The notes under the pieces: generated by a model
What the model was told of the DNA's origin: nothing
What the model saw: only the letters and a program-made list of their open reading frames with translations
Database searches by the model: none
Part shown: positions 15,827-22,785 of the stretch, one piece after another
Layout of the letters: each line of letters opens with the position of its first letter
Position numbering within the stretch: position 1 is the stretch's first letter
Source: Xanthomonas hortorum pv. pelargonii
GTDB taxonomy: Bacteria > Pseudomonadota > Gammaproteobacteria > Xanthomonadales > Xanthomonadaceae
Direction: 5' to 3'
Length of the DNA: 64,000 bases
NCBI RefSeq assembly: GCF_024499015.1
Contig: NZ_CP098605.1
Span: 1 to 64,000, forward strand
Position numbers and translations under genes: made by a program

Positions 15827-17059
15827 TCAACGCTGCTGGTCCAGCAACTGAGTGCGCACGGCAGCCATGCAGGGCGTCTTGCTGGAGAGGTGCATAAGCA
15901 GGGAGTCGTCAGGTGTCACGGCGATGAGCTTTACCTGGTCGCTGCCATTACGCCTGAAATCGGCCAGTGTCTGCTGTGCAACGCTGAAGGGCACTACATT
16001 GTCTTGCTGCACTCCGCATAGCAGTGTGGGCGTGCGCGGGGTCCAATTGACCAGATCGTTGCGCATGAGATCTTTGATGAACGCGTTTTTGGCGTTGCTG
16101 ACGACGTCGCGCGCGAACTCCGGCTGAAACACGTCCTTGACGTCGGTCAGTTGTTCGAGCCCAAGCGTGATCGCATCGAACTTCCCGGGGAACAGACGCT
16201 CGACCTTGTTCGCCAATGGCTGCTGAAACACCTGCATGGGTGTCGTGTAGAGATTGGAGTAGGTGTGCTGCATGCCGATCAAGGTAAAGGTGTTGAGTAC
16301 GAGCGTGAGCGTGTTGAGTCCCTCGGCCTTGGGGCCGCCCCAGTTTTTCAGCACGGTCTTGGAGAGGGAATAGGGCCCGGAGATAGGACCACTTGCGACC
16401 AGGTTGAATTCGCTGGACAGGTGCAGCTCGATCTCGCGTTGTGCAGCCATCACGGCGTGGGCACCACTGGAAAAACCGGAGAGCATGACCTTGCCCGAAA
16501 GCGGCGCATGCTGCTGTGCAAGCAGGACACGCGCGGCGCGTAGCGCATCCACGATGGCGCTGGCTTCAGGTGCGGCTTGAAGATGGGGTGCAAAGGGATA
16601 GCTGGACTTGCCAATGCCTAAGTAGTCGGTCGCCACCACAGCATACCCTTGTGCCGCAAACTGGCTGATCACCTCATGGTTGCCGCGCGATGCGCGGAAT
16701 CCTTCTGCCTGCGAACTGTTCCTTTTCAGCTGTGCGCCCTGTCCCCATCCCAGCAGGGGATACGACGTCGCACAGTTGATGCCGGAGGGAATAAGCACGG
16801 CGGCGGAAGCGGTTGTGGGTTCGTCATGCACGCCGATGGTCGCGTAGACGATTTCCGCGACGCTGACGTCGCAGCGTGGTGGTGGAGCGTCGCCCTGTTT
16901 ACCCAATTGTTTGGCGATCTGAGCACTGGTAAAGGTGGTCAGTACGCGACTGCTGATGACATCGCCGCGTTGAGTTGCCGCAGATGCCATATGGGGCAGC
17001 GCTACAAGTGTCATTAGCGCCAGCCGGCTCAGAGCGTGATTAAAAGTAATAATTTTCAT
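15827..17059 (-). CDS. Secreted lipase/esterase of the LIP family
   Basis: A 410-residue exported hydrolase. Residues 1-27 are a signal peptide ending HMASA. The alpha/beta-hydrolase core shows LLGWGQGAQ, YAVVATDYLGIGKS, the nucleophile in GFSSGAHAV, an Asp candidate in QDNVVPF and a His candidate in LLMHLSSK. Such lipases are exported by type II secretion and attack plant surface lipids or esters. The gene is intact and stands alone between a ParC-like gene and a transposon scar. The substrate cannot be told from sequence. Confidence 0.8.
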   Translation of the reverse strand: MKIITFNHALSRLALMTLVALPHMASAATQRGDVISSRVLTTFTSAQIAKQLGKQGDAPPPRCDVSVAEIVYATIGVHDEPTTASAAVLIPSGINCATSYPLLGWGQGAQLKRNSSQAEGFRASRGNHEVISQFAAQGYAVVATDYLGIGKSSYPFAPHLQAAPEASAIVDALRAARVLLAQQHAPLSGKVMLSGFSSGAHAVMAAQREIELHLSSEFNLVASGPISGPYSLSKTVLKNWGGPKAEGLNTLTLVLNTFTLIGMQHTYSNLYTTPMQVFQQPLANKVERLFPGKFDAITLGLEQLTDVKDVFQPEFARDVVSNAKNAFIKDLMRNDLVNWTPRTPTLLCGVQQDNVVPFSVAQQTLADFRRNGSDQVKLIAVTPDDSLLMHLSSKTPCMAAVRTQLLDQQR

Positions 17060-17267
17060 TAAGTAATTTTCCCTTCATTAAAGTAGCGCCGCTCTGGGCA
17101 CCTTGTTAGAGTTGCGGCTTTAAATGATGGTGAGATGTGTGATCGCCGTTGAGGGATGCAGCAATGCCGGGTTCCACTGTCCTACAAATGCCCCATAGTA
17201 ATGAAGCGCCCGGGATTCCCGGAGCGGTTCACTATAGTCGATGCCACCTGCTCTTCAACCAAGGTAA

Positions 17268-17426
17268 ATGCGCATGTTGCGATTGAACGGGTTACGCGTG
17301 TTGTTACGGACGCTGGCGGCAATCGGCGCTTTGCTGACAACGGCATCGGCGTCTGTCATTCTCAGAAGACGACTGCACGGAATGTCAGGAGTCGGCTGCA
17401 CTAGTGGATTGCAGCGCGGCGTATAG
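17268..17426 (+). pseudogene. 5' end of a secreted-protein gene cut by tnpR DNA
   Basis: ATG 17,268 (AAGG upstream) begins MRMLRLNGLRVLLRTLAA and continues to a signal-peptide-like TTASAS. From about 17,352 the DNA is the inverted tnpR copy, so the mature protein is lost and the frame ends at 17,426. The gene seems to have been truncated by a transposon-related event. Confidence 0.55.
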
Positions 17427-17692
17427 AGCCGTCTTGCTCACCTTGAGCCGTGTAGCGGCCTCTCGGGCATTAAGCCCGTTGGCGATGTGCTCCCGCGCTC
17501 GCTGCAACTTGTCGGCGGTGACAACCGGCTTTCGCCCGCCCTTCCGCCCGCGTGCGGCGGCAGCGGTCAGCCCGGCCTTGGTGCGCTCGCGGATCAAGTC
17601 GCGCTCGAACTGGCCCAGTGCGCCGAAGACGTGGAAGATGAGCCGTCCGCCCGGCGTGGTGGTGTCGATGCTTTCGGTCAGCGACCGGAAGC
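17385..17692 (-). pseudogene. Resolvase 3' fragment, inverted copy of the tnpR at 8927
   Basis: The C-terminal half of the same resolvase (SLTESIDTTTPGGRLIFHV to the HTH) on the opposite strand, with one Lys-to-Thr change. The DNA match spans about 9184-9525 against 17,352-17,692, including 30 bases past the stop. The catalytic N-terminus is absent. Confidence 0.85.
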
Positions 17693-17769
17693 ACCATGCA
17701 TGCCCCAACCGACTTGGGGGCCTGCAGACCGCCGCGCATCAATTCACGGAGTTCGAGTTGGATCATCCA

Positions 17770-17830
17770 TTCGCCATTGATGACAGAATTTCACATAACG
17801 GCAATGTGCTTGCCTGCTCGCAATTACCAT
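17770..17830 (+). promoter_or_regulatory. PIP-like box with -10 motif upstream of xopG
   Basis: TTCGC (17,770) and TTCAC (17,790) are 15 bases apart, one base off the PIP consensus in the second half. Exactly 30 bases later TACCAT (17,825-17,830) fits the YANNNT -10 motif, giving a start about 35 bases before the xopG ATG. Confidence 0.7.
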
Positions 17831-17872
17831 TCGGGTGTCAGTCCATAAACACTTCAACGACACATACTCGAC

Positions 17873-18664
17873 ATGCCAATCGGTCAAACAAACTTTCCAG
17901 GAATCTATATTTCCACTCAGACAAGCGCCCGGGAAGAGCCATACAAGACTCAGGTTGAGTCAGCGCTTGAGAAGATTGCGGCAGGCAGCTCGGGCAGCGC
18001 CCTTCTTCAAGGCCTGAGCGCTATTAGCGCTCGCAAGAATAGAAAAGTGACCATAGCGGAGATAGGCGCTGAAGCGCAGCCCAACACCAGAGTTGTCCTC
18101 AGCGCGAGCGAGGTCGAAAAATATGATCCAGAGACTTTCGCCGATAACCTAGCGCTCGCCAAGGAACGAGCAAGAAAAGGAAAGGGATGCAACGCCATCA
18201 TAGAATGGAGCCCGCATAGTAATATCGAACTGAACTCAAACGGCTCCCCTCTTCGTCTTGGCTCCAATCCTGAGGAGTCGTTTGTAGTTCTTGCACACGA
18301 GCTTATCCATGCTCAGCATCTATTGGCAGGCACGTCGAAAGCCTACAAGGGTGGAGATCGCTACGACGAAACATCCGAAGCCGGTAAAGAGGAACTCAGG
18401 GCCGTCGGCGTCGGAAAATACGAATATCGAAAGACCAGGCAACCGAGCGAAAACTCGATCAGGCAGGAGCATGGGCTACCGATCCGCAAAAATATAAGCC
18501 TCACGGCAGGTGAGGCTGCATATCGGTCAATTCCCATGCCCTTGAGCGCAGTGAGCGGCCCACACACGCTTGACGGTGGTGATGCTCGCGCCTGCCAGGC
18601 GCGCAGTGTTGGCGATGGTCTCCCACGACCGCGCAAAGCGACGATCCGAGCATGTATGGCCTGA
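17873..18664 (+). CDS. xopG: XopG-like type III effector, M91 metallopeptidase
   Basis: XopG/HopH-family effectors are translocated zinc proteases. The HEXXH site is at residues 142-146 (VLAHELIHAQHLLAG), with a Glu-rich block (EAGKEELRAVG) following as in the family. The start MPIGQTNFPG gives a Ser/Thr-rich secretion signal. From about residue 218 (base 18,527) the frame runs through the antisense of a resolvase gene, so the last 45 residues are probably not original: either the native stop was lost or the tail is a read-through. The ribosome site is weak. Confidence 0.8.
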   Translation: MPIGQTNFPGIYISTQTSAREEPYKTQVESALEKIAAGSSGSALLQGLSAISARKNRKVTIAEIGAEAQPNTRVVLSASEVEKYDPETFADNLALAKERARKGKGCNAIIEWSPHSNIELNSNGSPLRLGSNPEESFVVLAHELIHAQHLLAGTSKAYKGGDRYDETSEAGKEELRAVGVGKYEYRKTRQPSENSIRQEHGLPIRKNISLTAGEAAYRSIPMPLSAVSGPHTLDGGDARACQARSVGDGLPRPRKATIRACMA

Positions 18665-19178
18665 TCGGCCGGGCGGCCACGGTATTTGTCTCTGGCCTTC
18701 GCCAGCTCAATGCCCTGACGCTGACGCTCGCGACGGTCCTCGTAGTCGTCGCGTGCGATCTGCAGAGCGATGCGTAACAACATGTCCTGCATAGATTCGA
18801 GCACGACCTTTGCCACGCCTTTCGCCTCTGCCGCCACTTCGGAAAAGTCGACGACGCCGGGAACGGCGAGGCGTGCACCCTTGTCGCGGATAGAAGCCAC
18901 TAGGCGCTCGGCTTCGACCAGTGGCAAGCGGCTGATCCGATCAATCTTCTCTGCAATGACCACTTCCCCGATTGCAGATCCTCGATCATGCGCAGCAACT
19001 CAGGGCGATCGGCGCGCGCACCAGAAGCCTTCTCACGATAGACGCCGGCGACGTAGAAGCCGGCGGCCTTGGCCTCTTGGACAATCGCGGCTTGTCGCGT
19101 GAGATCCTGGCCATCAGTGCTGACGCGCTGGTAGATCCGAGCAACCTTGAAGGGTGCTGCAGGAGCACGTGCCATCAA
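18527..19178 (-). pseudogene. tnpR: Second serine resolvase, frame broken twice
   Basis: The N-terminal frame (ARIYQRVSTDGQDLTRQA) has the catalytic Ser. A missing G near 18,965 separates it from the frame with EKIDRISRLPLVEAERL and KYRGRPADQAIHAR; a second break near 18,645 precedes SWETIANTARLAGASITTVK and the stop at 18,527. This is a different subgroup from the tnpR at 8927. Its 3' end abuts xopG. Errors or decay are both possible. Confidence 0.7.
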
Positions 19179-19224
19179 ATGCTACTCGCCAGAGCGGCTG
19201 GGGTAGGAATCACGTCGGACATGG

Positions 19225-19345
19225 AGGCCTCCTGCGTGGCCTTTTTGGGTATACCTAAACGTACCATCAATTTTAGGGGTGGTCCAATATGTTTTTGTGG
19301 ACTTAAACGGACCACCTAAAATGGGCCAGCCTAAATGGACCATTC
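19225..19345. promoter_or_regulatory. Probable res site of the resolvase at 18,527-19,178
   Basis: Upstream of the resolvase start lie a palindrome TTTGGGTATACCTAAA at 19,242 and inverted TGGTCC/GGACCA units at about 19,281, 19,312 and 19,335, including an imperfect pair TTTTAGGGGTGGTCC and GGACCACCTAAAA. Paired subsites of this kind are typical for resolvase recognition. Confidence 0.45.
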
Positions 19346-19360
19346 AATGTTTGAGCGGGC

Positions 19361-19385
19361 AAAAAAGCCCCGCCGAAGCGGAGGG
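19361..19385 (-). terminator. Terminator of accessory operon B
   Basis: On the minus strand CCCTCCGC and GCGGGG pair around a TTCG tetraloop and are followed by six T. It lies 11 bases past the last gene of the operon. Confidence 0.75.
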
Positions 19386-19396
19386 TCGGCACCTGG

Positions 19397-19525
19397 CTAG
19401 AGGAGCTGCCCGTGATAGATCGCATATGCCGCCCACAGGCACAGACCAGCGAACGCGAAGTTCCCCGCTGCCATCATCAGGCGAGGCCACATGCCCGAGC
19501 TGCGCAGCCGGCGAAGGAAGTTCAT
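19397..19525 (-). CDS. Small membrane protein of 42 residues
   Basis: Not recognised. Starts MNFLRRLRSSGMWPR, then one membrane-spanning segment (AAGNFAFAGLCLWAAYAI) and a short tail. The ATG overlaps the upstream stop as ATGA and a strong terminator follows, so it is the last gene of operon B. A positive N-terminus suggests N-in orientation. Confidence 0.55.
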   Translation of the reverse strand: MNFLRRLRSSGMWPRLMMAAGNFAFAGLCLWAAYAIYHGQLL

Positions 19526-19707
19526 GGGGTCCCTCCTGAGTTGTGGCCGCGCGCCTGGTCACTGGCAGCGAGGCTGTATTGAATCGCAAGCGCGCGCCAT
19601 GCGTCGCGCTCGTCGTCCGACTCAGCTGCATCGGCGTACTGTTCCGCAAGCTCAGCTTTGTCGGCGTCGGGAATATCGGATAGGAAGAGATCAGCAATGC
19701 TGTTCAT
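19522..19707 (-). CDS. Small acidic helical protein of 61 residues
   Basis: Not recognised. Starts MNSIADLFLSDIPDADKAEL; rich in Asp, Glu and Ala, with two predicted helices and a GHNSGGTP tail. It overlaps both neighbours in operon B by ATGA. No membrane segment, no metal motif. The acidic character recalls DNA-mimic or antitoxin-like proteins but nothing specific supports that. Confidence 0.6.
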   Translation of the reverse strand: MNSIADLFLSDIPDADKAELAEQYADAAESDDERDAWRALAIQYSLAASDQARGHNSGGTP

Positions 19708-19943
19708 TGATCACCCTGCGCGCCGATCGCTTCGGCTTTGTCGAGCTGCCACATCGAGGCGGAATAGTCTGGAAATGCGGTGCGTCGCAATTCGGCCACT
19801 GCTGCACGGTGCAGCTCGTGCGGATCGTCGGACGCACTGACCACATCCACATAGCCATCGTATTGCGCAAACATACCGCTGCGAGTGCGCATGTGGCAGC
19901 GGTAGCGTTGGAATGATTGCTCTTGCATGTCGTCGTCGTGCAT
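19704..19943 (-). CDS. Unrecognised 79-residue protein
   Basis: Not recognised. Starts MHDDDMQEQSFQRYRCHM after GAGGAG; contains SGMFAQYDGYVDVVSASDD and DPHELHRAAVAELRRTAFP, with a regular mixed strand-helix pattern. Overlaps the next gene by ATGA and follows the 20,006 gene by 62 bases. Cytoplasmic by composition. Confidence 0.6.
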   Translation of the reverse strand: MHDDDMQEQSFQRYRCHMRTRSGMFAQYDGYVDVVSASDDPHELHRAAVAELRRTAFPDYSASMWQLDKAEAIGAQGDQ

Positions 19944-20005
19944 GTCGTGGCTCCTCGGCTTATTGCTGTGAATAGACGGGGCCGCAGCCCCGTCCAGTGC
20001 CAGTC

Positions 20006-20305
20006 TTAGTTTTCGATGTCGTACTCGGCAGCCTCACGGGTGCGATACAGGTAAAAATCGTCCCTCTCCCGGCCGTTCTTATAGGTCTTCCGGATGATCC
20101 ACCAATCCGGCTCAGTGCCGGCAGGGGTGTCACGGACGGCAGGCTCATCGTCCAGGTCCAAAAACTCTGTCACACCGACGGCGCGAAGCGCGGCCAGCTC
20201 CCAACCCTCTGCGTCATCCGCCTCGTCCATAAACTGACGCTCATCAGGCTCGGCATCTAGCCAACTCGCGGGCTGCTTTTCATGCTCTTGGTTTGGGTGA
20301 TGCAT
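20006..20305 (-). CDS. Unrecognised acidic 99-residue protein, first gene of operon B
   Basis: Not recognised. Starts MHHPNQEHEKQPASWLDAEP (ATG 20,305, CCGGAG upstream). It has about 25 acidic residues, WELAALRAVGVTEFLDL, and a Trp/Tyr-rich end (DWWIIRKTYKNGRERDDFYL). The promoter region upstream carries both the GTGTGC palindrome and a GCATGC cluster, like operon A. Strong acidity and plasmid location would fit an anti-restriction or DNA-mimic role, but this is only a suggestion. Confidence 0.6.
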   Translation of the reverse strand: MHHPNQEHEKQPASWLDAEPDERQFMDEADDAEGWELAALRAVGVTEFLDLDDEPAVRDTPAGTEPDWWIIRKTYKNGRERDDFYLYRTREAAEYDIEN

Positions 20306-20323
20306 GGCATTGCTCCGGATGTG

Positions 20324-20401
20324 GTGTGCGGTGTCTTGGCACACCGACATAATACCGATTTGCATGCTTGCATGCATGCATGCAAGCTGTCATGCATGCA
20401 A
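20324..20401 (-). promoter_or_regulatory. Promoter region of operon B: GTGTGC palindrome plus GCATGC cluster
   Basis: On the minus strand TATTAT (about 20,350) is a -10 candidate, with GCATGC units (20,361-20,400) covering the -35 region. Downstream of the -10, 20,324-20,344 is GTGTGCG-N7-GGCACAC. ACCGATTTGCATGCTTGCAT here recurs at 22,743. The same order of elements stands before operon A. Confidence 0.6.
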
Positions 20402-20768
20402 TTGCACATCCTATTCTTGGAACACTCGCGGCAATGCCGGGGGTTGTTGCACCTGGTCGATCGCTGCGCCTGGTCCCCGGCAACGCTCCACACCTGGTCG
20501 CTTCCGAAGCCGGCCACCGTCCCAACGGCTGGACACATCACCAGCTCCACACCTCACTCCCTGCTGACCCGCTGTTGAGGATCTGTCGTGCGTCGTGCGT
20601 CCTCAGTGGCATGTGGCTGCATGACGCGGCGGCTTCTGCAAGCGGAGCGCGCCGGGGCGAGGATTAGGGCCGACTGGCGATGACGCGGCACGCGGCATCG
20701 GTGCGCAGCACCCCAAGCCGGTGACCGCTTGCGGTCACGCCCCCGCCTGTAGCTGCTGACGGTGCCCT
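20402..20768. other. Gene-free stretch between accessory operons
   Basis: No supported gene on either strand. About 45 bases near 20,455 (CCTGGTCGATCGCTGCGCCT and flanks) resemble the gene-poor stretch near 5530. The short CGCTTGCGGTCAC hairpin near 20,725 could end operon A. Confidence 0.4.
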
Positions 20769-20951
20769 TTACGCCGTTTTGGTCGTTGGAAATACAGCAC
20801 GCCATATCGCGTAACCGAAAAACCCGAAACTCATCGGCAGGGTCAATGGAGTCAGTGCGAACGGCACACCCAGCAGGAAGATCGCCACGTTTCGTAGAAC
20901 GCCCTTGTTTCCTTGCCCTGTTACTTTGGACATGACGATGATCGGGATCAT
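20769..20951 (-). CDS. Small membrane protein of 60 residues, end of operon A
   Basis: Not recognised. ATG 20,951 follows GGGAGCGG and overlaps the upstream stop as ATGA. Two hydrophobic segments (VAIFLLGVPFALTPLTLP and FGFFGYAIWRAVF) with a short basic loop before them. Begins MIPIIVMSKVTGQGNKG. Confidence 0.55.
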   Translation of the reverse strand: MIPIIVMSKVTGQGNKGVLRNVAIFLLGVPFALTPLTLPMSFGFFGYAIWRAVFPTTKTA

Positions 20952-21112
20952 GGCCGCTCCCAAACACACCAGGGTAGCGCCAGATACCGCGTTGGGCTCA
21001 CCTCGCCATCTGCAACCAGGAACGGAGCTGTCTGCGCCAGAGCGTCCGAGAACGGCGTAGCACTGCTCCTAGCGACAAACGCAAATTTGATGAGTGTCGG
21101 GATGTCTTTCAT
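20948..21112 (-). CDS. Unrecognised 54-residue protein
   Basis: Not recognised. Starts MKDIPTLIKFAFVARSSATP and ends CVWERP; weakly hydrophobic middle. Overlaps both neighbours by ATGA, which is the main support for it being real. Confidence 0.5.
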   Translation of the reverse strand: MKDIPTLIKFAFVARSSATPFSDALAQTAPFLVADGEVSPTRYLALPWCVWERP

Positions 21113-21516
21113 GGTGCAAATTCCGCCAGTGCAGAGCGATGGGCGATAGGGTTTGCCGGATAAGTCAGCGCCGCGGCGAGACTCCACCCAGCGTTCGTGC
21201 CGAACCAGCAATAGGCACCGTAGTGGGCTGAGAAGTAGACCGGGTGACCTTCAACCACTGCAACTGGCACGCAGTCACTTGCACTGTCACAGGATTCTTT
21301 ACGCAACGCTATGCTTGCGGATCGGTGTAGCACTTCCTCTCGCGTTGCATTTTTCGGCATTTGGAGGCCGTCAGAAGGCGCGTGCGGACGCGCAGTGCGG
21401 TAGCGCTGCCATTCGGGCAGCGGAAGGGCTTGTGCATGCGTCAGAACAGCATCGAAGAAGGAATCGAAAGCGTCTACACAGTTCTGATATTCACTTACTG
21501 AGTCGTCGTCGTTCAT
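21109..21516 (-). CDS. Unrecognised 135-residue protein
   Basis: Not recognised. Acidic start (MNDDDSVSEYQNCVDAFDSF), a helix-rich first half and a second half with VAVVEGHPVYFSAHYGAYCW and NAGWSLAAALTYPANP. Five Cys. Part of operon A; stop overlaps the next start. No signal peptide. Confidence 0.6.
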   Translation of the reverse strand: MNDDDSVSEYQNCVDAFDSFFDAVLTHAQALPLPEWQRYRTARPHAPSDGLQMPKNATREEVLHRSASIALRKESCDSASDCVPVAVVEGHPVYFSAHYGAYCWFGTNAGWSLAAALTYPANPIAHRSALAEFAP

Positions 21517-21526
21517 GATCTAGCCT

Positions 21527-21814
21527 CTACGATTTTTGCCAGAATTCAAATCGCAATAGCGCGCCGTCAGCTAATGCAGTCTCAAGGCGCAACGGCCCAT
21601 AGTAGGAACCGAACGCGACGCGATCAGTTGGTTGCGGGGGTGCTGACCCTGGCAAGTACAGTGGAGAGTCGCGTGCGATGAAGTGCACGAACCCTTCCTC
21701 TACGTCCACATCAACAATTTCGGGAGGCGAGCCGTATGGGTCTTGAAACCAATAATAGCCACTGCTCATGGGCTGGATCGGCATGCGGCCTGGTGCCTCG
21801 GCGTGGGTGATCAT
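21527..21814 (-). CDS. Unrecognised 95-residue protein
   Basis: Not recognised. Starts MITHAEAPGRMPIQPMSS; aromatic and beta-rich (YYWFQDPYGSPPEIVDVDVE, GFVHFIARDSPLYL, LLRFEFWQKS). Overlaps the upstream gene by ATGA. The pattern of short strands suggests a small beta-barrel or sandwich. Confidence 0.6.
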   Translation of the reverse strand: MITHAEAPGRMPIQPMSSGYYWFQDPYGSPPEIVDVDVEEGFVHFIARDSPLYLPGSAPPQPTDRVAFGSYYGPLRLETALADGALLRFEFWQKS

Positions 21815-22395
21815 TGGACGGACCTATGCTGCGGCAGCTGGCGCTCCACAGCTTCCAGCTGTGGCAGCAGCGCTGTGGCGACGCTCGCCGCGTCGCGCCA
21901 AAACGTGCCGCTGCCGCACGCACTGACGCCGCTCGCATTGATGGCTCCGGTGATGTCGAGAATCGGCATTGGGCCGATGACATGCCGATGCACCGCGCCA
22001 TCGGCGGTGTCCACTGCGTAGATCCGCCACGGTCGCGCGTCCACCGCCGTGGACGTGACAAACAGCTGCTCCCACGTCTCATCGTTGGCGAGCGTGTCGT
22101 ACATCTTGCTTTCCCCGCCGGGATGTCGGGTGACTTCTAGATACCACTGCCGTGTGTGGCATTGCGGGCAAGCACCGAGCATCGCCATCGAGATGCAGGG
22201 CGCGCCGTCGGCCTGGCGGGGTGCACGCGGGATGGCATCGCCATCGTCGGCAAGATGGGTATCGGGCGCGGTCATTGCTATGTCGTTTGGGTATGCCGTC
22301 GCCAGCAGCATGTTGCAGCTGACACACCGGACGGTGGTGCTGACGGCCAGAACCGGTGGAAGCATGGGGGCATTGGCGATAGGCGTGTTGGTCAT
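21811..22395 (-). CDS. Unrecognised 194-residue protein with two CxxC pairs
   Basis: Not recognised. CVSCNMLLATAYPN near residue 24 and CPQCHTRQWYLEV near residue 75 look like a split zinc ribbon. The second half (VTSTAVDARPWRIYAVDTAD, PILDITGAINASG) is mixed alpha/beta and ends in a helical tail. It is the largest gene of operon A and overlaps both neighbours by ATGA. Zinc binding is inferred. Confidence 0.6.
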   Translation of the reverse strand: MTNTPIANAPMLPPVLAVSTTVRCVSCNMLLATAYPNDIAMTAPDTHLADDGDAIPRAPRQADGAPCISMAMLGACPQCHTRQWYLEVTRHPGGESKMYDTLANDETWEQLFVTSTAVDARPWRIYAVDTADGAVHRHVIGPMPILDITGAINASGVSACGSGTFWRDAASVATALLPQLEAVERQLPQHRSVQ

Positions 22396-22646
22396 CGTGC
22401 AATCTCCAAGTCAGACAGCAGGGGGTGCTGGGCTGGCGGTTGCGCCAGCTCGCCAGCGTGGCGCGTGCGATCACGCGACCGATCAATGGGCCAAGCACTG
22501 CAAACAGCACCGCAAACAACACGCGGGCAACTGACCACTCGCCAGTGGTCACCATCGGATAGATCAGGGGAGCGGCGCTAGCCAGCAGCCACCGGCTGCG
22601 ATCATGCCCTGACCAGCGTTAACGCGGGATGGCGCAGGAGCTTCAT
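22392..22646 (-). pseudogene. Membrane protein gene with two frame breaks
   Basis: ATG 22,646 begins MKLLRHPALTLVR; one base too many in GGG shifts to HDRSRWLLASAAPLIYP and VARVLFAVLFAVLGPLIG (two membrane segments); a later one-base loss shifts to ELAQPPAQHPLLSDLEIAR and a stop that overlaps the next ATG. The three pieces make one protein of about 84 residues. Reading errors are a good explanation. Confidence 0.5.
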
Positions 22647-22691
22647 TTAGCACCTGCCCCGGTAGCGTCGGATGCGGCAAATAACGGCCAT
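22647..22691 (-). CDS. 14-residue leader peptide of operon A
   Basis: MAVICRIRRYRGRC, with CAGGAG at the right distance and a stop that overlaps the next start (TAAATGA). The size and place suggest a leader that couples translation, not a functional protein. Confidence 0.4.
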   Translation of the reverse strand: MAVICRIRRYRGRC

Positions 22692-22714
22692 CTGAAACTC
22701 CTGCGTGTGCTTAG

Positions 22715-22773
22715 GTGTGCAATGTGTGTACACAGCCACTTTACCGATTTGCATGCTTGCATGCAAGCATGCA
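22715..22773 (-). promoter_or_regulatory. Promoter region of operon A: GTGTGC palindrome plus GCATGC cluster
   Basis: On the minus strand TTGCAT and TAAAGT are 17 bases apart; the GCATGC units (22,750-22,773) overlap the -35, and 22,715-22,735 is GTGTGCA-N7-TACACAG, a variant of the plasmid palindrome, after the -10. The layout is the same as at 20,324-20,401. Confidence 0.6.
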
Positions 22774-22785
22774 ACAAGGCATCTA

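Noticed and set aside
17747..17774. TTCGA-N13-TTCGC as a PIP box for xopG
   Set aside because: Spacing is 13 and not 15; the overlapping TTCGC-N15-TTCAC with correct -10 distance fits better.
19001..19178. Resolvase N-terminus as a separate intact gene
   Set aside because: It lacks the rest of the catalytic domain, which follows directly in another frame.
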